Below the pieces are notes generated by a model that was given only the letters and a program-made list of their open reading frames with translations, ran no database searches and had not been told where the DNA came from. Shown here piece after piece: positions 1-8,756 of a DNA stretch of 64,000 nt (the stretch's first letter is position 1; every line of letters begins with the position of its first letter). Made by a program: the position numbers and the translations under genes. The stretch is from positions 124,001 to 188,000 of the forward strand of contig NZ_BQHJ01000013.1 in NCBI RefSeq assembly GCF_021603645.1. Reading direction: 5' to 3'. The DNA comes from Pseudomonas pseudonitroreducens. Lineage in GTDB: Bacteria; Pseudomonadota; Gammaproteobacteria; Pseudomonadales; Pseudomonadaceae.

Positions 1-411
1 GTCAGCGGCGTCGGCGCGCGCAAGCTGGAGCGCTACGGCCAGGCGTTCCTCGATGTGCTCACCGAATCCGCGGCGGCGCCTGCCACCCCGGCACCGGTGG
101 CCGACCTCAGCCACGAACTGGTCACCCTGGCCCGCGCCGGCATGACCCCGGCACAGATCGCCCGCCAGCTCGATTGCAGCGAGAAGAACGTCTACAGCCT
201 GCTGGCCGAGGCCATTGGCAAGCAGCAGCTGGGCCTGGAACAGGCGCTGGACCTGCCCGAGGAACTGCTCGGTGAAATCCAGGATGCCTTCCTCGACGAA
301 GATGGTGAGCTGCCACCGGTGACAGCGATCGCCGAGCTGTTCGAAGGCCGCGTGCCGCTGGGCGTGCTGCACTGCGTGCGCGCCGCCCTGCAGGCCGAGC
401 TGGAAGTCTGA
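1..411 (+). CDS. recQ: ATP-dependent DNA helicase RecQ, C-terminal fragment
   Basis: The window opens inside this gene; the frame is open from base 1 to the TGA at 409-411. The first residues (VSGVGARKLERYGQAFLDVL) are the last helices of an HRDC domain, the DNA-binding module at the end of RecQ-type 3'-5' helicases used in recombination and fork repair. They are followed by an Ala/Pro linker and an acidic extension of about 110 residues containing a helix-turn-helix-like stretch (MTPAQIARQLDCSEKNVYSL), as in Pseudomonas RecQ. The helicase core is outside the window. RecQ next to an HsbD-like cyclase agrees with the P. aeruginosa order as I remember it (PA3344-PA3343). RecQ identity is inferred from the HRDC end and the neighbourhood. 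Confidence 0.82.
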   Translation, partial: VSGVGARKLERYGQAFLDVLTESAAAPATPAPVADLSHELVTLARAGMTPAQIARQLDCSEKNVYSLLAEAIGKQQLGLEQALDLPEELLGEIQDAFLDEDGELPPVTAIAELFEGRVPLGVLHCVRAALQAELEV

Positions 412-514
412 TCGCGCCGAAATAAGGCGTTACAGATGAAATATCAATGTGCCAGCAACGGCGCCTTTTCCCACCAGTCATAGCTGTCAGTACGGATCAC
501 TTTCGGAGTGACAG

Positions 515-787
515 ATGGCGAGTTGGGTGCGGGTAGTGGCGGGGCTGCTGGTCGTCGGGCAACTCAGCGGATGTGCCAGTGGTGGCGGGCTGACCGAAGG
601 TGGCAAGAACGCCTTGATCGGCGTTGCCGCAGTGGCGCTGGTGGCGGGCTTGGTGATCATGTCCAAGGACGACGATGACGACGACCGGGATTGCCGCCAG
701 CACCACGGCCGCTCCGATCGCCGTTACTGCAACGACTCGCACTACAGCCACGATCGCTACCGCAATTCCCGTGATGATCGCTGGTGA
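515..787 (+). CDS. Small putative lipoprotein with Asp-rich and His/Arg-rich tail
   Basis: A 90-residue protein of unknown function. It has a type II signal peptide with lipobox LSGC (Cys20), so it should be lipidated and anchored in the inner or outer membrane. A glycine-rich helix (about residues 30-50, KNALIGVAAVALVAGLVIMS) follows and looks like a glycine-zipper or membrane segment. Next come six consecutive Asp residues and a hydrophilic tail rich in His, Arg, Asp and Tyr. A GGAG-type ribosome site precedes the ATG. It lies between recQ and the diguanylate cyclase and ends at a strong hairpin. The acidic/His tail could bind cations, but nothing in the sequence proves it. Confidence 0.6.
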   Translation: MASWVRVVAGLLVVGQLSGCASGGGLTEGGKNALIGVAAVALVAGLVIMSKDDDDDDRDCRQHHGRSDRRYCNDSHYSHDRYRNSRDDRW

Positions 788-794
788 TCGCCTG

Positions 795-818
795 GCTCCG
801 TCAGTTTCGTGACGGAGC
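795..818 (+). terminator. 9-bp perfect stem-loop after the small lipoprotein gene
   Basis: GCTCCGTCA (795-803) pairs perfectly with TGACGGAGC (810-818) around a 6-nt loop. The downstream strand has AAAAC rather than a T-run, so it is not a textbook intrinsic terminator on the plus strand. It may stabilise the mRNA 3' end or act as a protein site. It lies in the 100-bp gap before the diguanylate cyclase. Confidence 0.35.
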
Positions 819-890
819 AAAACGACAAACTTGTGACGCACGTCCCGAACAGCTATGGTGGCACTTAGACCTCCACGAGAAGAGGTGAGC

Positions 891-2051
891 GTGCCACAAC
901 AACAAAGCTGGCTGGACGACGTCCGTTCCAATGCCTATGCCGAACAGCTCTCCCGGGGCTTTCGCCGCCTGCGTTTCGAACCCGACCTCGAAACCCAGTA
1001 CCGCCATTACCTGCTCGAAGACAGCTTCGATCTCAAGCGCACCGCGCTGACCATCGGCGTGCTGATCTGGCTGGCGCTGGCGGCCATCGACTTCCTCCTC
1101 ATCCGTGGTCCGGAACACTGGCAGATGCTGGCGGTGCGCATCGGCGTACTGGTCCTGCTGGGTGTCTGTGGCGGGCTGATCCTGCAGCGTCGGCATATCC
1201 ACCTGCTGGTGCCGCTGAGCCTGGCCTGCATCCTCAGCGTCGGCATCGGTGCGGCGGCGGTGGCGGGCATCGCCCACACAGTGGACCAGAGCTATCCCTA
1301 CGAAGGGCTGTTGCTGGTCAGCATGGCTGCGTACTTTCTGATCGGCCTGCGCTTCGCCGAGGCGGTGGGCTGCGCTTCGGTGATCCTGCTGGCCTACGTG
1401 GGCTTCGAGCTGTACGCCGGGCTGCCGCTGCCCAAGCTGATCAGCAACGTGGTGTTCCTGCTGTTCGGCAACCTGGTCGGTGCGGTGGGTTGCTACCTGC
1501 TGGACTACAAGTCCCGCCAGCATTTCCTGATCAGCCGCCTACTCAAGGTGATGGCCGAGCATGACGCGCTGACCGGCCTGCACAATCGCCGCAGCTTCAA
1601 CCGCCAGCTGGAGCGCCTGTGGCGCCAGGCGCAGCGTGAGAGCGTGGGGCTGGCACTGCTGCTCTGCGATGTCGACCACTTCAAGGCCTACAACGACCGC
1701 TACGGCCACCAGGCCGGCGATGGTGTGTTGCAGCGTATCGGCGAGGTGCTGATGGCCAGTGCCCGGCGCCCGCTGGATATGGCTGTGCGCCTGGGCGGCG
1801 AGGAGTTCGCCGTGCTGCTCTATGGCGCCAGTGAGCGCGAGGCCAGGGAACGCGCCGAGGTAGTGCGCGAGTCGGTGCAGGCCCTGGGTATCGCCCACGA
1901 GGGCTCGCTGACGGCCGACGAGGTGACGCTGTCCATCGGTGTTTCCTGCCTGTGGCCGGAGACCGGCCACCCGCTGCGCAGCATCTATGAGCACGCCGAC
2001 CGTGCGCTCTATGAAGCCAAGGCGTTCGGACGCAACCAGGTCGTCGCCTGA
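891..2051 (+). CDS. hsbD: Membrane diguanylate cyclase (GGDEF), HsbD-like
   Basis: Makes cyclic di-GMP from two GTP at the inner membrane. The N-terminal half has about six hydrophobic segments (roughly residues 35-205) forming a membrane sensor. A complete GGDEF domain follows (about 215-386) with the active-site motif GGEEF at 302-306 and an intact inhibitory I-site RPLD at 293-296, five residues upstream, so both catalysis and product inhibition are expected. I chose the GTG at 891 because AGAGGTGAG lies just before it; an in-frame ATG at 855 would add 12 residues but has no clear ribosome site. Its position beside recQ matches P. aeruginosa hsbD, whose product works with the anti-anti-sigma factor HsbA in the biofilm/motility decision. 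The hsb/hpt genes themselves are not in view. Confidence 0.88.
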   Translation: MPQQQSWLDDVRSNAYAEQLSRGFRRLRFEPDLETQYRHYLLEDSFDLKRTALTIGVLIWLALAAIDFLLIRGPEHWQMLAVRIGVLVLLGVCGGLILQRRHIHLLVPLSLACILSVGIGAAAVAGIAHTVDQSYPYEGLLLVSMAAYFLIGLRFAEAVGCASVILLAYVGFELYAGLPLPKLISNVVFLLFGNLVGAVGCYLLDYKSRQHFLISRLLKVMAEHDALTGLHNRRSFNRQLERLWRQAQRESVGLALLLCDVDHFKAYNDRYGHQAGDGVLQRIGEVLMASARRPLDMAVRLGGEEFAVLLYGASEREARERAEVVRESVQALGIAHEGSLTADEVTLSIGVSCLWPETGHPLRSIYEHADRALYEAKAFGRNQVVA

Positions 2052-2148
2052 TGGCCCATTCCGTCCCCCGAGCTGGCGCCGTGCGTGACTGCGGCGTGCG
2101 CAGGCCCGGTGCTAGCATGCGCCGGACCTTGCCAACGAGCCCGCGCCC

Positions 2149-3165
2149 ATGCAGCAGCTGATCCAGCCCAACGGCCAACCGCACTACGGCATCTTTCCCG
2201 GCACACCGACGACCATCAACCACCGCGACTTCGATTTCCGCTCACCGATGGGGCGCCGCCTCGGCGCGCTGAGCAAGTGGCGCAGCTTCCACCAGTTCCA
2301 GTACTTCGGCCTGATCAGCCCGACGCTGATCGGCGGTTGCGCGCTGGCTGACCTCAGCCTGCTGTCCATCGGTTTCGTCTACCTCTACCACCCTGAAAGC
2401 GGGCGGATGATCGAGCGCCAGTTCAAATGCCCGCTGGGCATGGGCTCGAACTTCTCGCAGACGCCCAATGATGGAGTCTGCGAGCTGCGCCAGGGGCGTA
2501 ACCTGCTGCGTCTTGAGAATGGCTCCTCGCCGCTGGAGAAGCGCCTGCTGGTCGAGCTGGATGACGGCACCCGCATCGACGCGCGCTTCAGTGAGGAACA
2601 GCCCGCGTTCGAGCCCATGAGCCTGTGCACCCCGACGGCGGTGAACGGTTGGGTCTACGCACGCAAGGTGGCCGGCGTGCATTGCCACGGCGAGGTGCGC
2701 AGCGCGCTGGGCGACTACGACCTGCGTGAACTGGATGCCTATGCGCACCACGACTGGTCCGCCGGCTACATGCGCCGCGAGACCTTCTGGAACTGGGCGT
2801 GTCTGTCCGGCGAGGCGCAGGGCCAACGCGTCGGGTTGAACCTCTCGTGCGGGGTCAACGAAACCAGCTTCACCGAGAATTGCTACTGGCTCGAAGGACA
2901 GTTGCTGAAGGTCGACAGCGTGCGCTTCGAGTTCGACCGCGATCACCCGCTGCAACCCTGGACCATCCGCTCCTACGACGGCCAGGTCGAACTGCGTTTC
3001 GAAGCCCACGGCCTGCACCAGGAGCGCCTCAACCTCGGGGTGCTGGCGAGCAACTTCAAGCAGATCTTCGGACGCTTCAGCGGCGTACTCAAACCACCGG
3101 GGCGGGCGGAGGTGCGCATCGACAATCTGTGGGGCTTCGTCGAAGACCAATATGCGAAATGGTGA
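2149..3165 (+). CDS. DUF2804 family protein
   Basis: A 338-residue soluble protein with the full-length architecture of the DUF2804 family: an N-terminal stretch with the FRSPMG/KWRSFHQF motif, the HHDWSAGYMRRETFWNWA block near residues 202-220, then GLNLSCGVNE, and a C-terminal GVLASNFKQIFGRFSG segment. The family is thought to have a lipocalin-like beta fold related to DUF2804/AttH proteins; no reaction has been established. It has no signal peptide or membrane segment. It is followed within 110 bp by the SlyA-like regulator. Confidence 0.82.
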   Translation: MQQLIQPNGQPHYGIFPGTPTTINHRDFDFRSPMGRRLGALSKWRSFHQFQYFGLISPTLIGGCALADLSLLSIGFVYLYHPESGRMIERQFKCPLGMGSNFSQTPNDGVCELRQGRNLLRLENGSSPLEKRLLVELDDGTRIDARFSEEQPAFEPMSLCTPTAVNGWVYARKVAGVHCHGEVRSALGDYDLRELDAYAHHDWSAGYMRRETFWNWACLSGEAQGQRVGLNLSCGVNETSFTENCYWLEGQLLKVDSVRFEFDRDHPLQPWTIRSYDGQVELRFEAHGLHQERLNLGVLASNFKQIFGRFSGVLKPPGRAEVRIDNLWGFVEDQYAKW

Positions 3166-3197
3166 GGCTTCAGGTCACACCCTGCGACAATCTGTCA

Positions 3198-3226
3198 TTG
3201 TACGGGCTTGATTAGCTGGCTAATAA
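3198..3226 (+). promoter_or_regulatory. slyA-like gene promoter with a SlyA-type operator in the spacer
   Basis: A -35 like TTGTAC (3198-3203) and a -10 like TAATAA (3221-3226) are separated by 17 bp. Between and overlapping them is the perfect inverted repeat ATTAGC-TG-GCTAAT (3211-3224). Its core TTAGCtgGCTAA matches the enterobacterial SlyA consensus TTAGCAAGCTAA in all ten arm positions. A repressor bound here would block RNA polymerase, so autoregulation by the gene starting at 3273 is likely. Motif and spacing are seen; regulation is inferred. Confidence 0.65.
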
Positions 3227-3272
3227 TTAGTCAAATCAACTTAGCCGATTCACTCCCGAAATTTGCGGAACA

Positions 3273-3707
3273 ATGTCAGATAACGATAAGCACTACTTCG
3301 GTACCCAACTGGCCCAGGCTTCGCGTGCATGGCGGGCTGAACTCGACCGCCGTCTCAGCCACCTCGGCCTGTCCCAGGCGCGCTGGCTGGTGCTGCTGCA
3401 CCTGGCGCGTCATTCCGCCGCGCCGACCCAGCGCGAGCTGGCCCAGTCGGTCGGTGTCGAGGGTCCGACCCTGGCCCGACTGCTCGACGGTCTCGAGGCC
3501 CAGGGCTTGGTCCGCCGCCAGGCCGTGGCCGAGGACCGCCGCGCCAAACGCATCGCCCTCACTCCCAAGGCAGACGTCCTGATCGCCGATATCGAGAACA
3601 TTGCCGCCGCCGTTCGCAACGAAGTGCTGGCGGGGATTACCGAGGAAGAAATCGCGCTGTGTCAGAAAACGCTCAGTCGAATTCTCGGCAACCTCGAGCG
3701 AAACTGA
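3273..3707 (+). CDS. MarR-family regulator of the SlyA subgroup
   Basis: A 144-residue winged-helix DNA-binding protein. The recognition region (TQRELAQSVGVEGPTLARLLDGLEAQGLV) and wing (AEDRRAKRIALTPKADVLI) closely resemble Salmonella/E. coli SlyA, including DRRAKRI-LT-KA-LI and the C-terminal GIxxEEI dimerisation helix. MarR/SlyA proteins are dimers that lose DNA affinity on binding aromatic ligands or on oxidation. The start codon lies 49 bp after a SlyA-type palindrome, suggesting autorepression. A near copy of the site precedes hldD, hinting at an envelope regulon. In P. aeruginosa this position corresponds to PA3341 as I recall. Confidence 0.83.
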   Translation: MSDNDKHYFGTQLAQASRAWRAELDRRLSHLGLSQARWLVLLHLARHSAAPTQRELAQSVGVEGPTLARLLDGLEAQGLVRRQAVAEDRRAKRIALTPKADVLIADIENIAAAVRNEVLAGITEEEIALCQKTLSRILGNLERN

Positions 3708-4002
3708 GCAATTCATCACGTTATTCGGGTAAAGTAGCCATTTTTCTGGCGGTCCTTGACGAGGCCGCTGGCCATTCGCTATCCATCTCTTAACCATTCG
3801 CCGGTTTTTCGACGATTTATCTTGACCAATTCTCGTGCAACACCTAATCCGTGATATCAGACGGCCTGTACCCTGCAAGGTACAGAGGGGTGGTGCGTGA
3901 CGGTCTGCAGTCCGGCATGGCTTCAAGTATGTGGACAGGCTCAGCCTGCTGCTTTCGAGTAGTCAGGGAATGGCGTGCAGACCCGGACAATGGGATGGGG
4001 TT

Positions 4003-6276
4003 ATGGCTCGAATAAATAGAATTCCGCTGACGCTTGCCGCACTTTCGGTTTTTGTCTCCGCTCACGCGAATGCCCTCGGGCTTGGCGACATCACGCTGCA
4101 TTCCGGGCTGAATCAGCCGCTGGATGCAGAGATCGCGCTGCTCGAAACCGGCGACATGACGTCCGACGAACTGATAGCGAAGCTCGCCAGTCCCGCCGAC
4201 TACGAGAACGCTGGCGTCGACCGCTTCGTGTTCCTGCAGAGCCTGCGCTTCACCCCGGTGATCCGCAACGGTCGTGGCTACATCAAGGTGGTGTCCACGC
4301 AGCCGGTGCATGAGCCGTACCTGAACTTCCTGATTGCGGTGGAGCGTCCCAACGGGCGCATGCTGCGCGAGTACACCCTGCTGATCGACCCGCCGGAGTA
4401 CAACAGCGCCAATCGCAGCATGGCTGCCAATGTGGCGCGCAGCGATGCGGCTCCTTCGCAGTCTTCCAGTTATCGCCCGGACAGCTACCGTTCCGAACCC
4501 GTGCGTCGTGCGCCGGCGCAACCGCCGCTGCCCGCGGGTGATGGCCGCTATACCACGGTGCGCAATGACACCCTGTGGAAGATTTCGTCGCACCTGAGTG
4601 GTTCCGCTGCCTCGCGTACACAGTTGATGGACAGCATCGTCGCACTGAACCCGCAGGCCTTCGTCAATGGCGACCCGCATCGGTTGAAGGTTGGTCAGAC
4701 GCTGATCCTACCGCAGGGCCAGCAATATGGCGGTGGCGCAACCGTTGCCGCAGCAGCGCAGCCGTCTGCCGTGTCCCCCGCAGCAACTGCCGCACAGACC
4801 TCCGGTGGCGCGCCGGCGCCTGCAGCCGCTGTGGCTCAGGCGCAAGGCAATGCCGTCGTTCCGGCGGCGCCGGCTGCTGACGCCAACCTCGCCAAGGTCG
4901 AAGCCGACCTGGTCCTGGCCAACGCCCAGCGCGACCAGATGAACCAGCGCATGGACGACCTGCAGAAGCAACTGGAGTCCCTCCAGCAGGCGTTGCAGAG
5001 TCGCGATCAGCAGGTGCAGTCGCTCCAGGCCGAACTCGACCGGCGCCAGGGGGCGGTCGCCTCCGGCAATGCGCCGGCAGTCATTACGTCGGCGGTTGAT
5101 GCTCCGACCAGTAATGCACCAACCACCAATGCACCGACCAATGCCGTGCCTGCTGCCCCTGACGCCGTGGCGCCAGCGCAACAGGCTGCTCCTGCGGCAA
5201 GTGCCGCTCAGCCGGCAACCCCGGCGCAGGATGCGCAGGGCACCGCTTTCAACTACTGGCCGTGGCTGGGCGCAGGAGCGCTCGGCGCGCTGCTGGTCGG
5301 CCTGCTGTTCGCACGTCGCAAGCGCGAGGAAAAGCCGGTCGAGATGCCGCCCCTGCGAGCCGCCGCGCCTGCGCCGGTCCAGCCGCTGCCGCCGGCCAAG
5401 CCGTTGGCTGCGGCGGTGCTGGCTCCGGTACCGGTGCCACATCCGGTCGTGGTGGCCACACCGGAGCCGGGCGTCGCCCGCCTGCCGGCTGCCAGCGCGG
5501 ACAGCCTGGAAGGTGCAGATATCTACATCGCCTACGGCCGCTTCACCCAGGCCCGCGATATGCTGCGCAAGGCGGTCAACGCCGAGCCGGGCCGTCGCGA
5601 GCTGCGCATGAAGTTGCTGCTGGTTCTGGCCGAGCTGGGTGATGTGAGCGGTTTCCAGGAGGAAGAACATGCCCTGGTGGCCGCCGGCGGTGATCAGAAG
5701 CAGATCGACCAGCTCAAGTCGCGCTACCCGGCGATGCTGATTCGCCCCGAAGACACCCTGCAGCCGCCCACGGGCGAAACGCTCACCGACTGGGACGACC
5801 TGGAACTGGGCGAACCCGTTAGCACTCCGGTGGAGCAACCCAGGGCCACGCAGGAACAGCCAGACTTCGCCATGAACCTCAGCGAGCTGTCGCTGGACCT
5901 GGACTGGGACAAACTCGACAACCCCTTCGAGTCGCCAAAGCAAGGCAAGGCAGCACCCAGCGCCGCCCAGGAAGTGCCGTCGGACTTCCGCAGCAACTTG
6001 CACGAGCTGCCGGAAATCACCGAGCTGGACCTGGGCGAGCATGGCGAGATGTTCGGCCATGGCAGCAAGGCCCAGGTAGAAGACGACCTGACCTTCGACC
6101 TGCCGGACGATATCGGCCACGAGCATGACGAGTTGCTGGCCAGCCTCGATCGCGCCCGCCAGTGCATCGATCAGGGCAACCTGGAAGAGGCCTACGCTAT
6201 TCTCAAGCAGGTGATCGCCAGTGGCGATTCCAAGGCCAAGGCCGAGGCGCGCGAACTGCTGGCGCTGATTGCCTGA
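4003..6276 (+). CDS. FimV-like LysM/TPR inner-membrane protein
   Basis: A 757-residue protein with the FimV layout: signal peptide (about 1-24), the FimV N-terminal domain (LGDITLHSGLNQPLDAEI to about residue 135), a periplasmic LysM domain (about 180-240, LWKISSHLS...LKVGQTLILP) expected to bind peptidoglycan, an Ala/Pro linker, a short coiled coil (about 300-355), one transmembrane helix (WPWLGAGALGALLVGLLFA) and an acidic cytoplasmic region ending in the conserved FimV C-terminal TPR helices (DRARQCIDQGNLEEAYAILKQ). FimV proteins organise polar type IV pilus and twitching functions; this shorter paralogue is adjacent to slyA-like and plpD genes as in P. aeruginosa. I chose the ATG at 4003, just before the signal peptide; the longer frame upstream reads through non-coding sequence. 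A strong terminator follows. Confidence 0.85.
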   Translation: MARINRIPLTLAALSVFVSAHANALGLGDITLHSGLNQPLDAEIALLETGDMTSDELIAKLASPADYENAGVDRFVFLQSLRFTPVIRNGRGYIKVVSTQPVHEPYLNFLIAVERPNGRMLREYTLLIDPPEYNSANRSMAANVARSDAAPSQSSSYRPDSYRSEPVRRAPAQPPLPAGDGRYTTVRNDTLWKISSHLSGSAASRTQLMDSIVALNPQAFVNGDPHRLKVGQTLILPQGQQYGGGATVAAAAQPSAVSPAATAAQTSGGAPAPAAAVAQAQGNAVVPAAPAADANLAKVEADLVLANAQRDQMNQRMDDLQKQLESLQQALQSRDQQVQSLQAELDRRQGAVASGNAPAVITSAVDAPTSNAPTTNAPTNAVPAAPDAVAPAQQAAPAASAAQPATPAQDAQGTAFNYWPWLGAGALGALLVGLLFARRKREEKPVEMPPLRAAAPAPVQPLPPAKPLAAAVLAPVPVPHPVVVATPEPGVARLPAASADSLEGADIYIAYGRFTQARDMLRKAVNAEPGRRELRMKLLLVLAELGDVSGFQEEEHALVAAGGDQKQIDQLKSRYPAMLIRPEDTLQPPTGETLTDWDDLELGEPVSTPVEQPRATQEQPDFAMNLSELSLDLDWDKLDNPFESPKQGKAAPSAAQEVPSDFRSNLHELPEITELDLGEHGEMFGHGSKAQVEDDLTFDLPDDIGHEHDELLASLDRARQCIDQGNLEEAYAILKQVIASGDSKAKAEARELLALIA

Positions 6277-6291
6277 CCCGCTGTCTGAATG

Positions 6292-6319
6292 AAAAAGCCC
6301 GGCACCTGCCGGGCTTTTT
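6292..6319. terminator. Bidirectional intrinsic terminator after the FimV-like gene
   Basis: AAAAAGCCCGGCA pairs with TGCCGGGCTTTTT, giving a GC-rich stem with an A-run on one side and a T-run on the other. It can end transcription of the FimV-like gene (plus) and back up plpD (minus). Confidence 0.85.
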
Positions 6320-6373
6320 CATTTGCGAGAGGTAGATATTGCTCTCCTCCCGAGAGTGGGGCCGCGATGGCTG

Positions 6374-6455
6374 TTGCAGGAGCGAGCTTGCTCGTGAACG
6401 GTGTTTTCCGGCGGGTTTGCCGCTGGGCAGTTCGCGAGCAAGCTCGCTCCTACAG
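6374..6455. repeat. REP pair (REPIN), GGAGCGAGCTTGCTCG type
   Basis: Two inverted copies of the Pseudomonas REP palindrome (GCAGGAGCGAGCTTGCTCG on one side, CGAGCAAGCTCGCTCCTACAG on the other) flank about 30 bp. It lies between the 3' ends of two convergent genes, the usual place. REPs are mobilised by RAYT transposases; no RAYT gene is in the window. Confidence 0.85.
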
Positions 6456-6481
6456 GTTTCCTGCACCTTCTGCGTGAGGCC

Positions 6482-8686
6482 TTAGAAATTGCGGCCCAGG
6501 TTGATGTAAACCGCGTGCTCGCTGGCGTCGTTCAGGCCATAGCTGAACGACAGCGGTCCCAGTGGCGTCTCGAAGCCCATGAGAATACTGCCGGCGTTGA
6601 CGTAGCCGGTGTCGTAGCTGTTGTCGTTGTTCCATACCCGCCCGCGTTCCAGGCTGCCGCCCAGGTAGAAGGGGAAGTCCAGTGGCAGGAAGGAGCGCTC
6701 GGTCATGCGCCGGTAGTAGATGACCCGCCCGAGGCTGTAGTTCTGCCCTGCCAGTGCGTCCTGGCGGTAGCCGGAAATCTGCCGCGCGCCGCCCAGCAGG
6801 AAGCTCGACACCACCACGTCGGCATCATCGAGCGTGCGTCCGTAGCCACCGCCCAGCACCCAGGTGTTCGGGCCGCTGCTCAGCGCCTTGTCCAGCCGGA
6901 AGTCCCATTGCCGGTAGCGGTCGTCGTCGCCCAGGGACGGCGTGTGCTCGCGGAAGGAGGTCTGGATGTTCTCGCCTTCGCGGGGGAAATCCACGTTGTC
7001 CATGGTGTCGAAGGAATACTGCAGCTGGGCGTAGCCTTCGTTGAAGTGATAGTCGGGCAGGCTCTGCTCGCCGACCCGCACGTCGGCCTTGCCGAAGGCC
7101 TGGGCCACGCCGAGGCGGAACTCGCCGTTATTGGCGATCTGCCGGCCAAGGTTGATGCCATAGCCATAGCGCTCCAGGCGGTACTCGGCAATCGGGTCGT
7201 CGTTGTCGGTGGCCTCGACGTTCTGTGCTTCGTTGAACAGATAGGGCGCGACGAAGTAGCGCGAGCCCACGTCCAGCGGCTGGTAGAACTCGCTGTAGAC
7301 TTCCTGCTGGTCGCCGATCTGCAGGCGCGTCAGCCATTCCGCGCCGAGTCGGTTGATGCCGTTCATGCGGTAGCTGCCGCCGACGTTGAAGGTGCTGTCG
7401 CCGCGCAGGTCATCGGAGAGGTTCAGGCCCAGGCGCAGATAGTCGGTACCGCCGCGCTTGCCGTAGGCGTGGATGACCAGCACGTTGTCGGACTTGCCAT
7501 CCGCGCTCTTCTTGTTGTGCACCACGCGGTACTGCACCTGGTCGAAGTAATCCAGGCCGTAGAGGGTGCTCATGTCGCGCTGCAGGCGTTCCAGGTCCAG
7601 GTGCTCACCCAGCGGTTGGCGGATGTAGTGAAGGATGACGTCATCGCTGACCTTGGAGTTGTTCTCCACCTCGATGCGATCGATCACCGGCTGGCGCTCG
7701 CCCGGGGTGCGCGCTTCGCTCAGCGCCACGGCTTCGGCGTCGGCAGGCTTGCGCAAGGTTGCCAGGCGCGGGGCGAGGATGCTGGTGGCGCGGTAGCCGG
7801 CATCGATCAGTTGCGGCACGCGGCCGAAGTCGGTGGAGCTGTAGCCGCTGAGCGGCGGTTGCACGAGGATGTCGCTGGATTTCAGGGTGGCCAGTTGCGC
7901 CTCGGAGTTCTTGCGGGTCATCAGGGTCACCGACTGGTTGAGCATGTCGACCACCGTGGTCAACTGCTTGCGGTCCAGCAGCGGGTTGCCGATATCGACC
8001 ACGATGACCACGTCGACGCCCATCTGCCGTGCCACGTCCACCGGGATGTTGTCGACCATGCCGCCATCCACCAGCAGCTTGCCGTTGACCTCCACTGGCG
8101 CGAACACGGCGGGGATCGACATGCTGGCGCGGATTGCCTGGGGCAGGTGGCCCTTGGAGAACACCACTTTCTCGCCGGTGGAAATGTCGGTGGCCACCGC
8201 ACGGAAGGGAATCGCCAACTGGTCGAAGTTGCGGGTATCGCTGGTGTGCACCAGCAGGCTTTCCAGCAGCATCGACAGGTTCTGCCCCTGGATCGCGCCC
8301 AGCGGCAGGCCCAGGGTGCCGTCGTCGCGGAAGCTGAGCTTCTGCTTCACCAGGAAATCGCGGTCGTCCTGCTTGCGGCGGAAGGGCACGTCGACCCGTG
8401 GCGGCGAATCGGACAGCGCCTGCTTCCAGTCCAGTTCCAGCGCCAGTTGTTCCAGCTCCCTGGGCGTATAGCCCGCCGCATACAGGCCACCGATCACCGC
8501 GCCCATGCTGGTGCCGGCGATGGCATCGACGTGGATGCCCTGTTCGTCCAGCGCCTTGAGCACGCCGATATGCGCCAGGCCACGCGCCGCGCCGCCGGAG
8601 AGGACCAGGCCGATCTTCGGCGGAGTGTTGGCCGCCAGGGTGCCGAGGGGAAGGAGCAGAAGGAGAGCGAACAGCAGTCGGCGCAT
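6482..8686 (-). CDS. plpD: PlpD, patatin-like phospholipase fused to an outer-membrane barrel (type Vd secretion)
   Basis: A 734-residue class A lipolytic enzyme carried to the surface by its own barrel. It has a signal peptide (1-19), then a patatin domain with oxyanion motif GGAARG (31-36), nucleophile GTSMG (Ser60) and catalytic Asp in DGG (Asp207), the dyad positions I recall for P. aeruginosa PlpD. A single POTRA-like domain (about 350-405, IDRIEVENNSKVSDD) and a 16-strand Omp85-like barrel ending in a terminal Phe (NLGRNF) follow. PlpD is made as one chain and the lipase is released outside. The gene stands alone, with REP sequence downstream. Confidence 0.92.
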   Translation of the reverse strand: MRRLLFALLLLLPLGTLAANTPPKIGLVLSGGAARGLAHIGVLKALDEQGIHVDAIAGTSMGAVIGGLYAAGYTPRELEQLALELDWKQALSDSPPRVDVPFRRKQDDRDFLVKQKLSFRDDGTLGLPLGAIQGQNLSMLLESLLVHTSDTRNFDQLAIPFRAVATDISTGEKVVFSKGHLPQAIRASMSIPAVFAPVEVNGKLLVDGGMVDNIPVDVARQMGVDVVIVVDIGNPLLDRKQLTTVVDMLNQSVTLMTRKNSEAQLATLKSSDILVQPPLSGYSSTDFGRVPQLIDAGYRATSILAPRLATLRKPADAEAVALSEARTPGERQPVIDRIEVENNSKVSDDVILHYIRQPLGEHLDLERLQRDMSTLYGLDYFDQVQYRVVHNKKSADGKSDNVLVIHAYGKRGGTDYLRLGLNLSDDLRGDSTFNVGGSYRMNGINRLGAEWLTRLQIGDQQEVYSEFYQPLDVGSRYFVAPYLFNEAQNVEATDNDDPIAEYRLERYGYGINLGRQIANNGEFRLGVAQAFGKADVRVGEQSLPDYHFNEGYAQLQYSFDTMDNVDFPREGENIQTSFREHTPSLGDDDRYRQWDFRLDKALSSGPNTWVLGGGYGRTLDDADVVVSSFLLGGARQISGYRQDALAGQNYSLGRVIYYRRMTERSFLPLDFPFYLGGSLERGRVWNNDNSYDTGYVNAGSILMGFETPLGPLSFSYGLNDASEHAVYINLGRNF

Positions 8687-8756
8687 GAAGAGAAGAGTCC
8701 GGTAGGGCGTTTCAGACCGGTATTATAGGTTCGCGTCCTACTGCAGAGTCTGATTC

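Noticed and set aside
855-890. ATG at 855 as start of the diguanylate cyclase
   Set aside because: No ribosome site before it, whereas GTG at 891 has AGAGGTGAG.
6401-8728. A 775-codon open frame antisense to plpD
   Set aside because: High-GC codon shadow: the opposite strand carries a complete PlpD with signal peptide, catalytic dyad and barrel, and the antisense product has no domain.
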